Assembly (NCBI RefSeq): GCF_000153105.1
Contig: NZ_CH672376.1
Coordinates: 2,881,964-2,945,963, forward strand
Source: Blastopirellula marina DSM 3645
GTDB lineage: Bacteria > Planctomycetota > Planctomycetia > Pirellulales > Pirellulaceae
DNA length: 64,000 bases
Direction: 5' to 3'
Below, piece after piece: positions 12,677-22,337 of the stretch (positions are counted from its first letter, which is position 1; each line of letters starts with the position of its first letter). A program made the position numbers and the translations under genes. A model generated the notes under the pieces. The model searched no databases and was not told where the DNA came from. It was given only the letters and a program-made list of their open reading frames with translations.

Positions 12677-14992
12677 ATGACTTCATCGGAAGCTCGACTC
12701 AACGATTCCAGCGCCGCTGCAACCATGGCGCACAGCAGCGGCGGTGATTTTTCCAAAGAGCAACAGGATATCGCGATCTCGGCGTTGATTCTGCGGATGG
12801 GGATTTTGACAGAACGTCAACTTGCCCATGCGTTTGCAACTTGGACCATCCATGGCAGCTTGCCGATCAATGAGCATTTGCTGGAGCGCGGGCTGATTGA
12901 TGAAGATGCGAACCGGCGGTTGCTGGCGAGCGCCCCACAGTTGCTGCAAGAGTATGAGTATGGCAACGAACGGAATTCGTCGGTCGAATGCGCCGTTGCG
13001 CAAACGCTGGACTCGATTGATCCTTCCGGCACGATCGCCCGGCTGATGGGGGTCCGCAGCGTAGCCGGCGCCGGCGCAAATGACGCGACAGGCGTACGAA
13101 CTTCGGCGGCCCGCTATCGACTGTTGCGCAAACTGGGCCAAGGAGGTCTAGGTCGCGTCTGGCTTGCTTTCGACGAACATCTGAAGCGTCCTGTCGCCGT
13201 CAAAGAAATCACCGCGCGAGATCAGGTAGTCGCGCAAGAGCGATTTCGCCGCGAAGCGGAGATCACGGGACGACTAGAGCATCCCGGGATCGTGCCGATC
13301 TATCAACTGGGAGAAGATGCGACCACCGGCGAAGCCTTTTACGCGATGCGTTTTCTGGGAAAGCAGACGCTGCATGACACCATCCTGGAATACCATGAAC
13401 GGCGGAGCGAAGGGGATCATGATCCCATGCTCTTGCGGCGATTGCTGACTGACTTTGTCAACGTTTGTCAGGCGATCGGACACGCGCATTCACGTAAAGT
13501 GATCCATCGCGATCTGAAGCCCGAAAACGTCGCGATCGATAGCTTTGGTCAGGTGATCGTCATCGACTGGGGCATCGCCAAGGTCGTCGACGAGCTGCAG
13601 TCGTTTGACAATCTCTCCGGCGGTCTCGATAGCTCAGGCAGCGGGCAAAGCACCATGGAGGGCCAGATTCTCGGTACGCCGCTATACATGGCGCCGGAAC
13701 AAGCGGCCGGCCGCGTCGACGAATTGGATGAGCGGACCGACATCTACGGTTTGGGCGCCATTCTGTTTGCAATCCTTACTGGGGAGGGCCCGCACGAGCA
13801 AACGCGCGAAACAGCGAAATCAACGACCAGTCGTGAACTGTTGACCGCAATCGCCGGGCAACCCACGCCTGACGCGCTCGACACCAATCCAGACGCGGAC
13901 CCGGCGCTAGCAGCGATCTGCGCCAAAGCGATGTCTCGTCGCCAATACGCTCGTTATCAGACGGCGACCGAGCTTGCGCAAGATGTCGAGCGCTGGATGG
14001 CGGGCGAACACGTTTCGGCCTATCGCGAACGTCCAGCCCAACGCCTGGCTCGCTGGATCCAAAACAATCGGATCATGTCGCAGGCGATCGGTTTGTTGTT
14101 GGTGACCGGGATTGTGGGACTGACCGTGATGATTGTCGCTTCGCACCAAGCGTCGCGGGCCAATCGCCAGATTCGCTTGGACGAGATGCGCGCCTACAAC
14201 CGCGAGATCGAAGTCCAATTGCGTACGACGACCGAGCAGATCTCGAAGGACGCTCGTTTCATGTCCAATCTCCCCCCGATTCAGGCTTTGATCGCGGCCG
14301 AAGCAGGAAAAACGGATGGCGAACCTGAAGCAGTTTGGCAAGATCGGCTCGAAATGATCTATGAAGAATTTTTGCGGGCCAATCCCGACTATGTTTCGAT
14401 CGCCTATATGAAGCTGACCGCCGAAGCGGCGACCGATATCGTCCGCGTGGAACGCAACACCACCGATCCCGCCTACCTCCGGCGCGTGCCGGCGAGTCGT
14501 TTGACGAAGTTTGAAGACCAGGACGTGTTGAAAAAGGCGCTGCTGCTCGACCGCGGCGATATTCATCTCGTTCTGCGAGGCGCCAGCGATGATCCCCAGG
14601 ACAACGTTGACGACGGCGTTCGTCTGTTTGCGGCGACTCCGGTTTACGACGCCGTCCACGGCGAACTCTTCGGCGTGGTCGTCCTAGAGTCCGATCTGCT
14701 AAGTCGAATCTCCAAATTTCTGCAACGCGTCGATCAAAACACGGCGATCATCGATGTGACCGATTCCGCAGGCAACATCTGGGTCAGTGACGAGCCAGGC
14801 GTCGGCGTCGTCGCCACCAACAAGCCAACGCCGATTACAGCGCAAATGCCTGAATTGAAAGACTTTTTCAGCGACACCGAAGCGACGCGTCACCTCGACT
14901 CGGCCAACGGCGTAATCGCCACCAAGTTGACGTTGGATCGATTGGATGACAAAACGACGGTCGGCGTGGTGCTGCAGTTGCTAGAGAGATAG
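12677..14992 (+). CDS. Membrane Ser/Thr protein kinase with extracytoplasmic sensor domain
   Basis: The 771-residue protein has an N-terminal helical region (1-150) without a clear family. A Hanks-type kinase domain follows (about 155-455): the Gly-rich loop is LGQGGLGRV, Lys176 lies in AVK, and HRDLKPEN contains Asp279. DWG (297-299) replaces DFG, and GTPLYMAPEQ is the activation/APE region. One membrane helix lies at about 466-488. The remainder is probably extracytoplasmic and resembles a Cache/PDC sensor (LFAATPVYDAVHGELFGVVV). It probably phosphorylates cytoplasmic targets in response to an external ligand. DWG is common in planctomycete kinases. No ribosome binding site clearly decides between Met1 and Met17. 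Confidence 0.88.
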   Translation: MTSSEARLNDSSAAATMAHSSGGDFSKEQQDIAISALILRMGILTERQLAHAFATWTIHGSLPINEHLLERGLIDEDANRRLLASAPQLLQEYEYGNERNSSVECAVAQTLDSIDPSGTIARLMGVRSVAGAGANDATGVRTSAARYRLLRKLGQGGLGRVWLAFDEHLKRPVAVKEITARDQVVAQERFRREAEITGRLEHPGIVPIYQLGEDATTGEAFYAMRFLGKQTLHDTILEYHERRSEGDHDPMLLRRLLTDFVNVCQAIGHAHSRKVIHRDLKPENVAIDSFGQVIVIDWGIAKVVDELQSFDNLSGGLDSSGSGQSTMEGQILGTPLYMAPEQAAGRVDELDERTDIYGLGAILFAILTGEGPHEQTRETAKSTTSRELLTAIAGQPTPDALDTNPDADPALAAICAKAMSRRQYARYQTATELAQDVERWMAGEHVSAYRERPAQRLARWIQNNRIMSQAIGLLLVTGIVGLTVMIVASHQASRANRQIRLDEMRAYNREIEVQLRTTTEQISKDARFMSNLPPIQALIAAEAGKTDGEPEAVWQDRLEMIYEEFLRANPDYVSIAYMKLTAEAATDIVRVERNTTDPAYLRRVPASRLTKFEDQDVLKKALLLDRGDIHLVLRGASDDPQDNVDDGVRLFAATPVYDAVHGELFGVVVLESDLLSRISKFLQRVDQNTAIIDVTDSAGNIWVSDEPGVGVVATNKPTPITAQMPELKDFFSDTEATRHLDSANGVIATKLTLDRLDDKTTVGVVLQLLER

Positions 14993-15400
14993 GGAAGTAG
15001 AGCGGAAAAAGAGGCTCGACCCGTCTCCCGCAAATTGTTTCGTTCGCTTGCTAATGTGTTAGATCATACCGAAAGTCTAGCTCGCCTAGCGTTAATATCT
15101 GTTGCGTGCGTGTGAGCACGCCCGCCTGCCAATTCCTCTCCACCACCCGCGCTTTGACAACAAACCCATTGTTGTCCTCAATTTTTCCTGGATTGCCCGC
15201 TCCCACACGCGACAACCCGAAAATTGTTGATTTATCAATCAATTCCCTCAATTCAATATTCTAACGAATTAGTTTTAGGCTAAGCTTTATCTCCATGACG
15301 GATGAGTGAGCAGCCGAAGCGCGAGACGCGATTGGCTCGAAAACACCGAAAAAACTGCGGTATTTGTCGAAAATTTTCGTTGAGTAACTTGCTGGACCAC
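14993..15400. other. Intergenic region before the RND efflux operon
   Basis: About 400 bp without a supported gene. The right half is AT-rich (around 15220-15300) and probably contains the promoter of the efflux operon, but I see no convincing -35/-10 pair. The open frame that extends the adaptor gene upstream to 15302 lacks a ribosome binding site and a signal peptide, so I count it as non-coding. Confidence 0.5.
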
Positions 15401-16813
15401 ATGGAAAAAATTCACATACGCCCCCTGCTCTATCTCGTAACCATCTCCGCTGGACTCGGACTGGCGTCTGTAGCGGGCTGCGGCGGAGCAGCCGTCGGAC
15501 CCGCCAAGCCACCGCCGCCGACCGTGACGGTCGCTCAGCCGATTCGCAAAGAGATCGTCGAGTGGGACGCCTATACCGGGCGGCTCGAACCGATCGAATT
15601 TGTCGAGATTCGTGCGCGGGTCAGCGGCTATCTGCAGTCGATTCATTTTGACGAAGGGCAACTGGTTCATGCCGGCGATCTGTTGTTTGTGATTGACACT
15701 CGGCCTTTCGTCGCCGAACTGAACGGCGCCAAAGCGACGCTAAACCAGGCGCAATCGCAATTGGCCCAAGCCAACGCGCAGACTCAGGATGCGAAGGCCC
15801 AACAGCAGCAAGCCGATGCTCGCCTGCAATTGGCCGACGCGCGCGTCCGACGTGCGCGAACGCTGCGAAGTTCGGCTGCCGTCTCTCAAGACGAATTGGA
15901 CCAGCACGAAGCGGAAGTCCTGCAGGCGCAAGCCGACGTCGCCGCCGCCGAAGCCGGAATGGGACTCGCCGTCGCGGGAATCGCCACGGCCAAGGCCGCG
16001 ATCGCATCGGCCGAAGCCGGCGTCGAGACCGCCGAACTGAATCTGAGCTACACCAAAATACACGCGCCGGTTTCCGGTCGCATCAGCCGCGAGTATGTCA
16101 CCGAGGGGAACCTGGTGAGCGGCGGCGCTGCAACTTCGACGTTGCTGACGACCATTACCTCGGTCGAGCCGATTTATTGCACGTTCGACGTGAACGAACA
16201 GCAGGCGCTCAAGTACATTCGTCTTGCCCAAGCCGGTAAACGCGAGAGCTCGCGCGTCGCCAAAAATCCGGTCTATCTGGGACTGGCCGACGAATCGGGA
16301 TTTCCGCATCAAGGGCACATGGATTTCGTCGACAATCGTTTTGACGTCGACACCGCCAGCATGCGTGTGCGCTGTATTTTTCGAAACGAAACGCATGATC
16401 TCGTCCCGGGCATGTTCGCTCGTATTCGCTTGCCGGGTAGCGCCGCTTATGATGCGGTCTTGATCCCCGATTCTGCGATCGGCGCTGATCAGGCGACTCA
16501 GTACGCGTATATCGTCGTCGATGGAAAAATCGAACGCCGCGATCTGTCGCTAGGGCCAATCGTAGACGGGCTACGCGTCGTGCGAGAAGGCTTGAGCGGT
16601 GAGGAATCGCTCGTGATTCAAGGGTTGCTGTTATCGCGGCCAGGTCTTGAAGTTCAATCGAGTTCGGAAACGATTCAAATCGCGGAAGACGGCTTGCCCA
16701 ATACGTATGTGCCGTTACCGCCGGACGAGTGGATCTCGGCGGGGCGCAGTTCGTTGCAGACTGCCGAAGAGACGGCGAATGCGGCGATCGAGAAGCGGGA
16801 GCAAGTCCAATGA
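15401..16813 (+). CDS. RND efflux periplasmic adaptor lipoprotein (membrane fusion protein)
   Basis: Start chosen at 15401 because it opens a lipoprotein signal (hydrophobic core, then SVAGC with lipidated Cys27); an upstream in-frame ATG would bury it. The 470 residues follow the MFP/HlyD layout. A barrel-sandwich half-motif comes first (VSGYLQSIHFDEGQLVHAGD). A long Gln/Ala-rich alpha hairpin spans about 105-200, and the second lipoyl half reads YTKIHAPVSGRISREYVTEG. Beta-barrel and membrane-proximal domains follow. It connects the inner-membrane pump to an outer-membrane channel in the periplasm. It overlaps the pump gene by ATGA, so the two are coupled. No TolC-like gene is adjacent. Confidence 0.92.
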   Translation: MEKIHIRPLLYLVTISAGLGLASVAGCGGAAVGPAKPPPPTVTVAQPIRKEIVEWDAYTGRLEPIEFVEIRARVSGYLQSIHFDEGQLVHAGDLLFVIDTRPFVAELNGAKATLNQAQSQLAQANAQTQDAKAQQQQADARLQLADARVRRARTLRSSAAVSQDELDQHEAEVLQAQADVAAAEAGMGLAVAGIATAKAAIASAEAGVETAELNLSYTKIHAPVSGRISREYVTEGNLVSGGAATSTLLTTITSVEPIYCTFDVNEQQALKYIRLAQAGKRESSRVAKNPVYLGLADESGFPHQGHMDFVDNRFDVDTASMRVRCIFRNETHDLVPGMFARIRLPGSAAYDAVLIPDSAIGADQATQYAYIVVDGKIERRDLSLGPIVDGLRVVREGLSGEESLVIQGLLLSRPGLEVQSSSETIQIAEDGLPNTYVPLPPDEWISAGRSSLQTAEETANAAIEKREQVQ

Positions 16814-19800
16814 AGTTTCCTCACTTTTTCATTGAGCGACCGATCTTCGCGTCGGTGCTTTCGTTCATTATCGTGCTGGTCGGTGGAATTACGTATCTGA
16901 CGTTGCCGGTCTCGCAGTATCCGAACGTCGCGCCTCCGACGGTGCAAGTGCGCGCCAGTTATCCCGGTGCAACGCCTCAGGTGATCGCCGATACGGTCGC
17001 AACGCCGATTGAGCAAGAGATGAACGGCGTCGACGACATGCTTTATATGGAGTCTTCGTCCAGCGCCGATGGCTCGATGCTGTTGACCGTCACGTTCAAG
17101 TTGGGGACCGATCTGGACGACGCCCAGGTGCTGGTTCAAAACCGTGTCGCGATCGCATTGCCGCGATTGCCCGAAGCGGTTCGTCAGATCGGCGTGACGA
17201 CGACAAAACAGATTCCTGACATGCTGCTGGTGGTCCATCTCAATTCGCCAGACAGCAGTCGCGATCAGCTTTACATCAGTAACTACGCGTTCCTGCGAGT
17301 TCGTGACGCAATGATGCGCTTGGATGGCGTGGGAGACGTGCGCATCGCCGGCGGTAATGAATATGCGATGCGGGTCTGGCTCGATATCGAGCGGATGACC
17401 TATCTCGATCTGACGCCTGGCGATGTTGTTGACGCGATCCGTGGCCAAAATGTGCAAGTCGCCGCCGGCGTGATTGGGCAACCGCCGACCGATAAGACGG
17501 GCGCATTCCAGTTGAACGTCACGACGCGGGGACGACTGCGCGACCCCGAAGAGTTTGAACAGGTGATCGTCAAACGGGGCGACGATGGTCGCGTCACGCG
17601 ATTGGGCGATATCGCTCGTCTCGAACTTGGCGCACAGGACTATTCGCGCGTCAGCTATCTTGACGGCAAGCCGGCCATTGCGGTCATCGTCTATCAACGC
17701 CCCGGCACGAACGCGGTTGATACGGCGGATGAAGTCAAACGCACGATGGCCGAGTTGGAAAAGGATTTCCCGCAAGGCGTCGGTTACGAAATCGCCTACA
17801 ATCCGACCAATTTTGTCGAAGAGTCGATCGCCGAAGTGTTTGATACGCTGGTCATCACGACGGTGTTGGTCGTACTGACGGTGTTTCTGTTCTTGCACGG
17901 GTGGCGCCCGACCATCATTCCGGTGATCGCAATTCCGATTTCGCTGATCGGCACCTTCGCGGCGATGCAGTCGCTGGGGGTGACGCTCAACACGCTATCG
18001 CTGTTTGGTCTGGTGTTGGCGATCGGGATTGTCGTCGATGACGCGATCGTGGTGGTCGAAAATGTGGAGCGCCTGATCGGTGAGGGCATGGCCCCGCGGG
18101 CCGCGACGCATAAAGCGATGGACGAGGTCGGCTCGGCGTTGATCGCGACGACGTTGGTGTTGATCGCGGTCTTTGTGCCGACCGTGTTTATTCCTGGTAT
18201 CAGCGGGCAGTTTTATCAGCAATTTGCGTTGACGATCGCGATTTCGACCGCTTTTTCAACCTTCGTTTCTTTGACGCTGAGCCCGGCGATGTGCGCCTTG
18301 CTGTTGCGACCCAAAAACGAAGAAAAGAAGGGGATGGGCAAAGTTGGCGACATCCTATTCGGCTGGTTCTTCCGCTGGTTCAATCGAACGTTTGACGTTA
18401 CGAGTGACCTCTACGGTCGCTTGATTGGACGTACGATCCGCGTCTCGGCGGTCGTATTGGTGGGCTATGTCGGCTTGTTGGCTTGCACGTGGTACAGCTT
18501 TGGGATGGTCCCGACCGGATTTATTCCGCCCCAGGATCAAGGCTATCTAATCGTCGCGATTCGCCTGCCGGATGGCGCCTCGCTGGCGCGTACCGATGTG
18601 GTGACGCAAAAAGTCGCCGAAATCGGCGGCAAAGTTGACGGCGTCGCACATGCGGTCGGAATCGCCGGGTTGTCAGGCGCAACGTTCACGATCAGTCCCA
18701 GCGCGGCCGTGACGTTTTTGCCATTAGAAGACTCCAAAGAACGCAGTGCGCGGGGACGCGATCTGCCGGCGATCATGGCCGACCTGCGGCAAGAGATGAG
18801 CCAAATCAATGAGGCCGAGATCTTTGTGATTCAGCCCCCTCCGGTGCGCGGTATTGGCCGCGGCGGCGGTTACAAGCTGTACATCCAGGACCAAGGTGGC
18901 GCCGGTCTCGACGCGCTGAACGAAGTCACCAATCGCATGTTGGTTCAGGCGAACGAGCAGCCGGGCTTGGTGCAGGTCTATTCCAACTATCGGTTGAGCG
19001 TGCCGCAAGTCTTCGCCGACGTCGATCGGACGAAGGCCGAGATGCTCGAGATTCCAGTGAGCAACGTGTTCGAGGCGCTGCAGGTTTACCTCGGTTCGCT
19101 GTACGTTAATGACTTCAATTTTCTGGGACGAACCTACCGTGTGACAGCCCAGGCCGAACCGGAGTTTCGCGACGATCCGAGCGATATTCTGCAACTCCGC
19201 ACGCGCAGTATTCGCGGAGCGAGCGTCTCATTGGGATCGGTTGTCAAACTGAATCGAATTACCGGTCCAGATCGATTGGTTCGTTACAATTTGTTTCCCG
19301 CGGCCGACATCAACGGCGACACCGTGGCTGGCTACAGCACTGGGCAGTCGCTCGCGACGATCGAACAACTGGCCGAGCAAAATCTGCCGCCGGGCTTTGG
19401 TTACGCTTGGACCGATATCGCGTTTCAAGAGCGTCAGGCCGGCAATACGATCATCTATCTGTTTCCGCTGGCGGTGTTGTTCGTCTTTTTGACGTTAGCC
19501 GCGCAGTACGAAAGTTGGATCTTACCGCTGGCGATCATCTTGATCGTCCCGCTCTGCTTGTTGTTCGCGATTCTCGGCATTTGGTTTCGCGGGATGGATA
19601 ACAATATCCTCACGCAGATCGGCTTTATCGTGTTGGTCGGTCTGGCTTGTAAGAACGCGATTTTGATCGTCGAGTTCGCCAAAGCCGAAGAGGACGCCGG
19701 CAAAGATCGCTTCGAAGCGGCGGTCAGCGCCTGCCGATTGCGTCTGCGTCCGATCTTGATGACGGCGTTTTCGTTTATCTTGGGAGTGATTCCACTCTTG

Positions 19801-19965
19801 ATTGCGACCGGCGCCGGTTACGAAATGCGCCGAGTCTTAGGGACCGCGGTGTTTGCGGGAATGCTGGGCGTGACCATTTTCGGTCTGTTTTTGACGCCGG
19901 TGTTTTACGTCGTCTTGCGAAAATTCGCCAAGCAACCAGCCGAGAAGTCAAAACCAGCGGCGTAG
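16810..19965 (+). CDS. RND multidrug efflux transporter, HAE1/AcrB family
   Basis: Starting at the overlapping ATG gives 1051 residues, the usual HAE1 length. MKFPHFFIERPIFASVLSFI is the classic N-terminus (cytoplasmic helix and TM1). TM4 carries GIVVDDAIVVVENVER with Asp410 and Asp411, and TM10 carries GLACKNAILIVEFAK with Lys948. Together these form the proton-relay triad. Two large periplasmic loops follow TM1 and TM7. It exports hydrophobic or amphiphilic compounds using proton influx and works with the adaptor encoded just upstream. The substrate cannot be read from sequence. The outer-membrane partner must be elsewhere. Confidence 0.95.
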   Translation: MKFPHFFIERPIFASVLSFIIVLVGGITYLTLPVSQYPNVAPPTVQVRASYPGATPQVIADTVATPIEQEMNGVDDMLYMESSSSADGSMLLTVTFKLGTDLDDAQVLVQNRVAIALPRLPEAVRQIGVTTTKQIPDMLLVVHLNSPDSSRDQLYISNYAFLRVRDAMMRLDGVGDVRIAGGNEYAMRVWLDIERMTYLDLTPGDVVDAIRGQNVQVAAGVIGQPPTDKTGAFQLNVTTRGRLRDPEEFEQVIVKRGDDGRVTRLGDIARLELGAQDYSRVSYLDGKPAIAVIVYQRPGTNAVDTADEVKRTMAELEKDFPQGVGYEIAYNPTNFVEESIAEVFDTLVITTVLVVLTVFLFLHGWRPTIIPVIAIPISLIGTFAAMQSLGVTLNTLSLFGLVLAIGIVVDDAIVVVENVERLIGEGMAPRAATHKAMDEVGSALIATTLVLIAVFVPTVFIPGISGQFYQQFALTIAISTAFSTFVSLTLSPAMCALLLRPKNEEKKGMGKVGDILFGWFFRWFNRTFDVTSDLYGRLIGRTIRVSAVVLVGYVGLLACTWYSFGMVPTGFIPPQDQGYLIVAIRLPDGASLARTDVVTQKVAEIGGKVDGVAHAVGIAGLSGATFTISPSAAVTFLPLEDSKERSARGRDLPAIMADLRQEMSQINEAEIFVIQPPPVRGIGRGGGYKLYIQDQGGAGLDALNEVTNRMLVQANEQPGLVQVYSNYRLSVPQVFADVDRTKAEMLEIPVSNVFEALQVYLGSLYVNDFNFLGRTYRVTAQAEPEFRDDPSDILQLRTRSIRGASVSLGSVVKLNRITGPDRLVRYNLFPAADINGDTVAGYSTGQSLATIEQLAEQNLPPGFGYAWTDIAFQERQAGNTIIYLFPLAVLFVFLTLAAQYESWILPLAIILIVPLCLLFAILGIWFRGMDNNILTQIGFIVLVGLACKNAILIVEFAKAEEDAGKDRFEAAVSACRLRLRPILMTAFSFILGVIPLLIATGAGYEMRRVLGTAVFAGMLGVTIFGLFLTPVFYVVLRKFAKQPAEKSKPAA

Positions 19966-20040
19966 AAAATTTGGTCGGCGCCTATCTTCGTCGTCCGAAG
20001 CGCTAGCGGAGACGGTGAGACTTGGCGTCCCCGTATCGAC

Positions 20041-20135
20041 ATCCGCCGCACGGCGTTAGCCGCGGTTTCTGACAGGAACTCATGGCCGCCGGAAATTTGC
20101 AGACAAGAAACCGCGGCTAGGGCCGAGCGGCGGAT
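20041..20135. repeat. Long imperfect inverted repeat (REP-like)
   Basis: Two 30-nt arms, 20041-20070 and 20106-20135, are complementary at 27 of 30 positions, with a 35-nt spacer. The best-conserved part is TAGCCGCGGTTTCT. It follows the RND operon in non-coding DNA. It could be a dispersed extragenic palindrome or a bidirectional transcription-end structure. Confidence 0.6.
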
Positions 20136-20263
20136 CTTGTGGGAGAAGCCGGAGCGAACTGCGACGATTGGTTCCGCTTGTTGGAAAACGCTCTAGTGAT
20201 ACAGCACAACTTCAAAACCTCGGGCAACAAAGCGAAACAGGTCACACGTCGCACCATCCGATT

Positions 20264-20339
20264 GCGGCGTTCTGCGGCAAGAAAGAAAAAAGGATCGAAC
20301 GGTTGGGGCAGGTAACCGATCGATCCTAAAGAACGCCGC
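20264..20339. repeat. Nested two-level inverted repeat
   Basis: An outer perfect stem GCGGCGTTCT/AGAACGCCGC (20264-20273 and 20330-20339) encloses a second hairpin. The inner hairpin has GGATCG pairing CGATCC (20292-20297 and 20321-20326) and CGGTT pairing AACCG (20300-20304 and 20314-20318). The structure would fold as a long interrupted RNA hairpin. The rest of the 19966-20612 gap holds no supported gene. Confidence 0.5.
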
Positions 20340-20612
20340 CTACATGAAGCGGACGGCATCTTGTTAGAATATTGTCGCAACGGACGTTTCGATGTGAGGC
20401 ATCGAGCAATCCCCTCTCTGGGTGGGATTTCCCGTTCTTATAGATGCTATCGTCATGCTGCGGGTGACCGCTTTAGCTTAAAATAATTGCAAGTCCCCAC
20501 AATTTAGTAAGGCTTAGAGCCTCCCATTGGATGGGGTTTATGGGGCGTGGATCGTTGCATTGGGATTGAGCATTGCTGACGATAGGACAGTACGTAACTG
20601 GCCGTTAGGTCG

Positions 20613-21701
20613 ATGAATGATGAAAGCAGGCTGGAATTGACTCCCTCATTTGCGGCGCCGTTGACGATTGGGCCGATTCAACTTGATTTCCCGGTCGTTC
20701 AGGCGGCTTTGTCCGGCTACAGCGACATGTCGATGCGGGTGATTGCGCGTCGCTTTGGAGCTTCCTACGCGGTCTGCGAAGTGATGCTCGATCAGTTTCT
20801 GGTGACGTTCAAAGACCGCAGCAAGAACAAGCACTTTCTGGCCATTGCGGATGAAGAACATCCTGTCGGCGGGCAATTGATGGGCGCCGAGCCGATCCAG
20901 TTCGCCGCCGGCGCTGTCAAGCTGGCCCAAGCCGGCTATGACGTGATTGACATCAATTTCGGCTGTCCGGTCCGCAAGGTCCTGGGGCGTTGTCGCGGTG
21001 GTTTTCATCTCAGCCAACCTGAAGTAGCGCTCGAGGTCATCTCACGCACTCGCGACGCGACGCCGCCCGAGATCCCGGTCACCGTCAAAATGCGCCGCGG
21101 CATCGACGACACCGCCGCAAGCCGCGATAACTTTTTCCGCATTCTCGACGGCGCCTTTGACCTGGGCGTCGCCGCAATCACCGTTCATGGCCGCACCGTC
21201 GAGCAGCGTTATGTCGGACCGAGTCGCTGGGAATTTTTGCGTGAAGTGAAAGAACATGTCGGCAGTCGCGTCATCCTAGGAAGCGGCGATCTGTTTAGCG
21301 CCCAAGATTGTTTGGACATGATGCGCCAGACCGGCGTCGACGGAGTGACCGTCGCTCGGGGTGCGATCGGTAATCCCTGGATCTTCCAACAATGCCGCGC
21401 CCTCTACGCCGGCGAGCCGCTTCCTCCTCCGCCCACGGTCTTCGAGCAACGCGACGTCATCAACGAACATCTCCGCTTGGCCGAAGAACTGTACGGCGAA
21501 AAGCGAGGCATCACGCAGATGCGCAAATTCGGCATCAAGTACTCGTTTCTGCATCCCGACATGGAAGAGTGCCGCGCCAAGTTCACCAAGATGCGAACCC
21601 TCGCCGACTGGCACGCAATCCGTGAAACGTTCTATGTGGAAGATCGGCCCGGACATTATCTGGATCCGCAGATCCATGCGGGGACGTCGGAGTGTGGTTA
21701 G
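20613..21701 (+). CDS. tRNA-dihydrouridine synthase (Dus family, copy 1)
   Basis: A 362-residue FMN-dependent TIM-barrel enzyme that reduces uridine to dihydrouridine in tRNA. Family signatures are PVVQAALSGYSDMSMR near residue 25, DINFGCPVRKVLGRCRGGF (about 112-130) with the GCP cysteine expected to act as proton donor, VTVKMRRG, ITVHGRTVEQRYVGPSRWE and the FMN-phosphate region GSGDLFSA/VARGAIGNPWIF. The loop after GCP reads LGRCRGG where most family members have a Lys/Gly-rich sequence, a small deviation. It closely resembles the DusB branch. A second, divergent Dus gene lies at 45376-46461, so the two probably modify different positions. Confidence 0.9.
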   Translation: MNDESRLELTPSFAAPLTIGPIQLDFPVVQAALSGYSDMSMRVIARRFGASYAVCEVMLDQFLVTFKDRSKNKHFLAIADEEHPVGGQLMGAEPIQFAAGAVKLAQAGYDVIDINFGCPVRKVLGRCRGGFHLSQPEVALEVISRTRDATPPEIPVTVKMRRGIDDTAASRDNFFRILDGAFDLGVAAITVHGRTVEQRYVGPSRWEFLREVKEHVGSRVILGSGDLFSAQDCLDMMRQTGVDGVTVARGAIGNPWIFQQCRALYAGEPLPPPPTVFEQRDVINEHLRLAEELYGEKRGITQMRKFGIKYSFLHPDMEECRAKFTKMRTLADWHAIRETFYVEDRPGHYLDPQIHAGTSECG

Positions 21702-21733
21702 CGATGTCGTCCGAGGAGTAGTCTCGAAATACG

Positions 21734-22327
21734 TTATCCCACAACTCCACCAAACAGGCTGGCGAACAACATCAATAGGATCAACAGCACCGCAAGCGTA
21801 AACGCGGTTCCAATCGCTATCCCGACCGGCGTTTTGAAAAACGATTGAAACCCAACGGCAAGCGATCGTTCGGTCAGGAATTCAAACTTGTAGTTCCCTG
21901 CGGTGACCGCTTCGCTGGAAAGTTGAACCTCCACAATCGCGTCCGAAACAAGCTTGTCCTGGTCTTCCAAGCGGATACTGGCGATCTCGTCGATCGAAAT
22001 CGGATCTGACAGTCGCCAGGTGAGTCCGTCGATAGCCGACTGATTTGGTCTGGCGCCCAGGTTGATTCGCCGTCCGGTGGTCGTGTTGATGACGATCCTA
22101 TAGTCGGGCAGCGCCTCGGTCTGTTTGACCAGCGGAATCAGATGATCCCGCGGTTCGGCCTTTTGATCCAACGCGGTCACCGTTACCTGCGTCAGGCCAA
22201 CGCTGCGGACGGCGGCCATCGCCATACAGGCGACCAGACTCACGATGACGACGCATAGGCAAATCCATTGGGTCAGTCGCCAAATAGAGGGCATTGGTGC
22301 TTCGGCTGTGGGGGAGTCTTGTGTCAT
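21734..22327 (-). CDS. Small two-helix membrane protein, operon gene 3
   Basis: The ATG at 22327 has AGGA five bases upstream and follows the phosphatase-like gene by ten bases. The 197-residue protein has an N-terminal membrane helix (about 16-40, ICLCVVIVSLVACMAMAAV), an extracytoplasmic strand-rich domain (about 45-150) and a C-terminal helix (about 165-190, AIGTAFTLAVLLILLMLFAS). The middle contains ATTGRRINLGARPN-like and DPISIDEIASIRLED strands. I do not recognise the family. Operon context with a phosphatase-like and a TIGR03067-like protein suggests a shared but unknown envelope role. Confidence 0.65.
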   Translation of the reverse strand: MTQDSPTAEAPMPSIWRLTQWICLCVVIVSLVACMAMAAVRSVGLTQVTVTALDQKAEPRDHLIPLVKQTEALPDYRIVINTTTGRRINLGARPNQSAIDGLTWRLSDPISIDEIASIRLEDQDKLVSDAIVEVQLSSEAVTAGNYKFEFLTERSLAVGFQSFFKTPVGIAIGTAFTLAVLLILLMLFASLFGGVVG

Positions 22328-22337
22328 GAAGTTCCTA

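Noticed and set aside
13907..14659. 250-codon minus-strand ORF antisense to the kinase
   Set aside because: Covers the sensor and membrane region of a clear kinase gene; composition is that of an antisense frame.
16675..17898. 407-codon minus-strand ORF antisense to the RND pump
   Set aside because: It is a shadow of the high-GC coding bias of the RND gene; it has no recognisable domain and is His/Arg-rich, as is typical of antisense frames.
20117..20380. 87-codon minus-strand ORF in the gap after the RND genes
   Set aside because: It spans both inverted repeats and has no start signal; best explained as non-coding.
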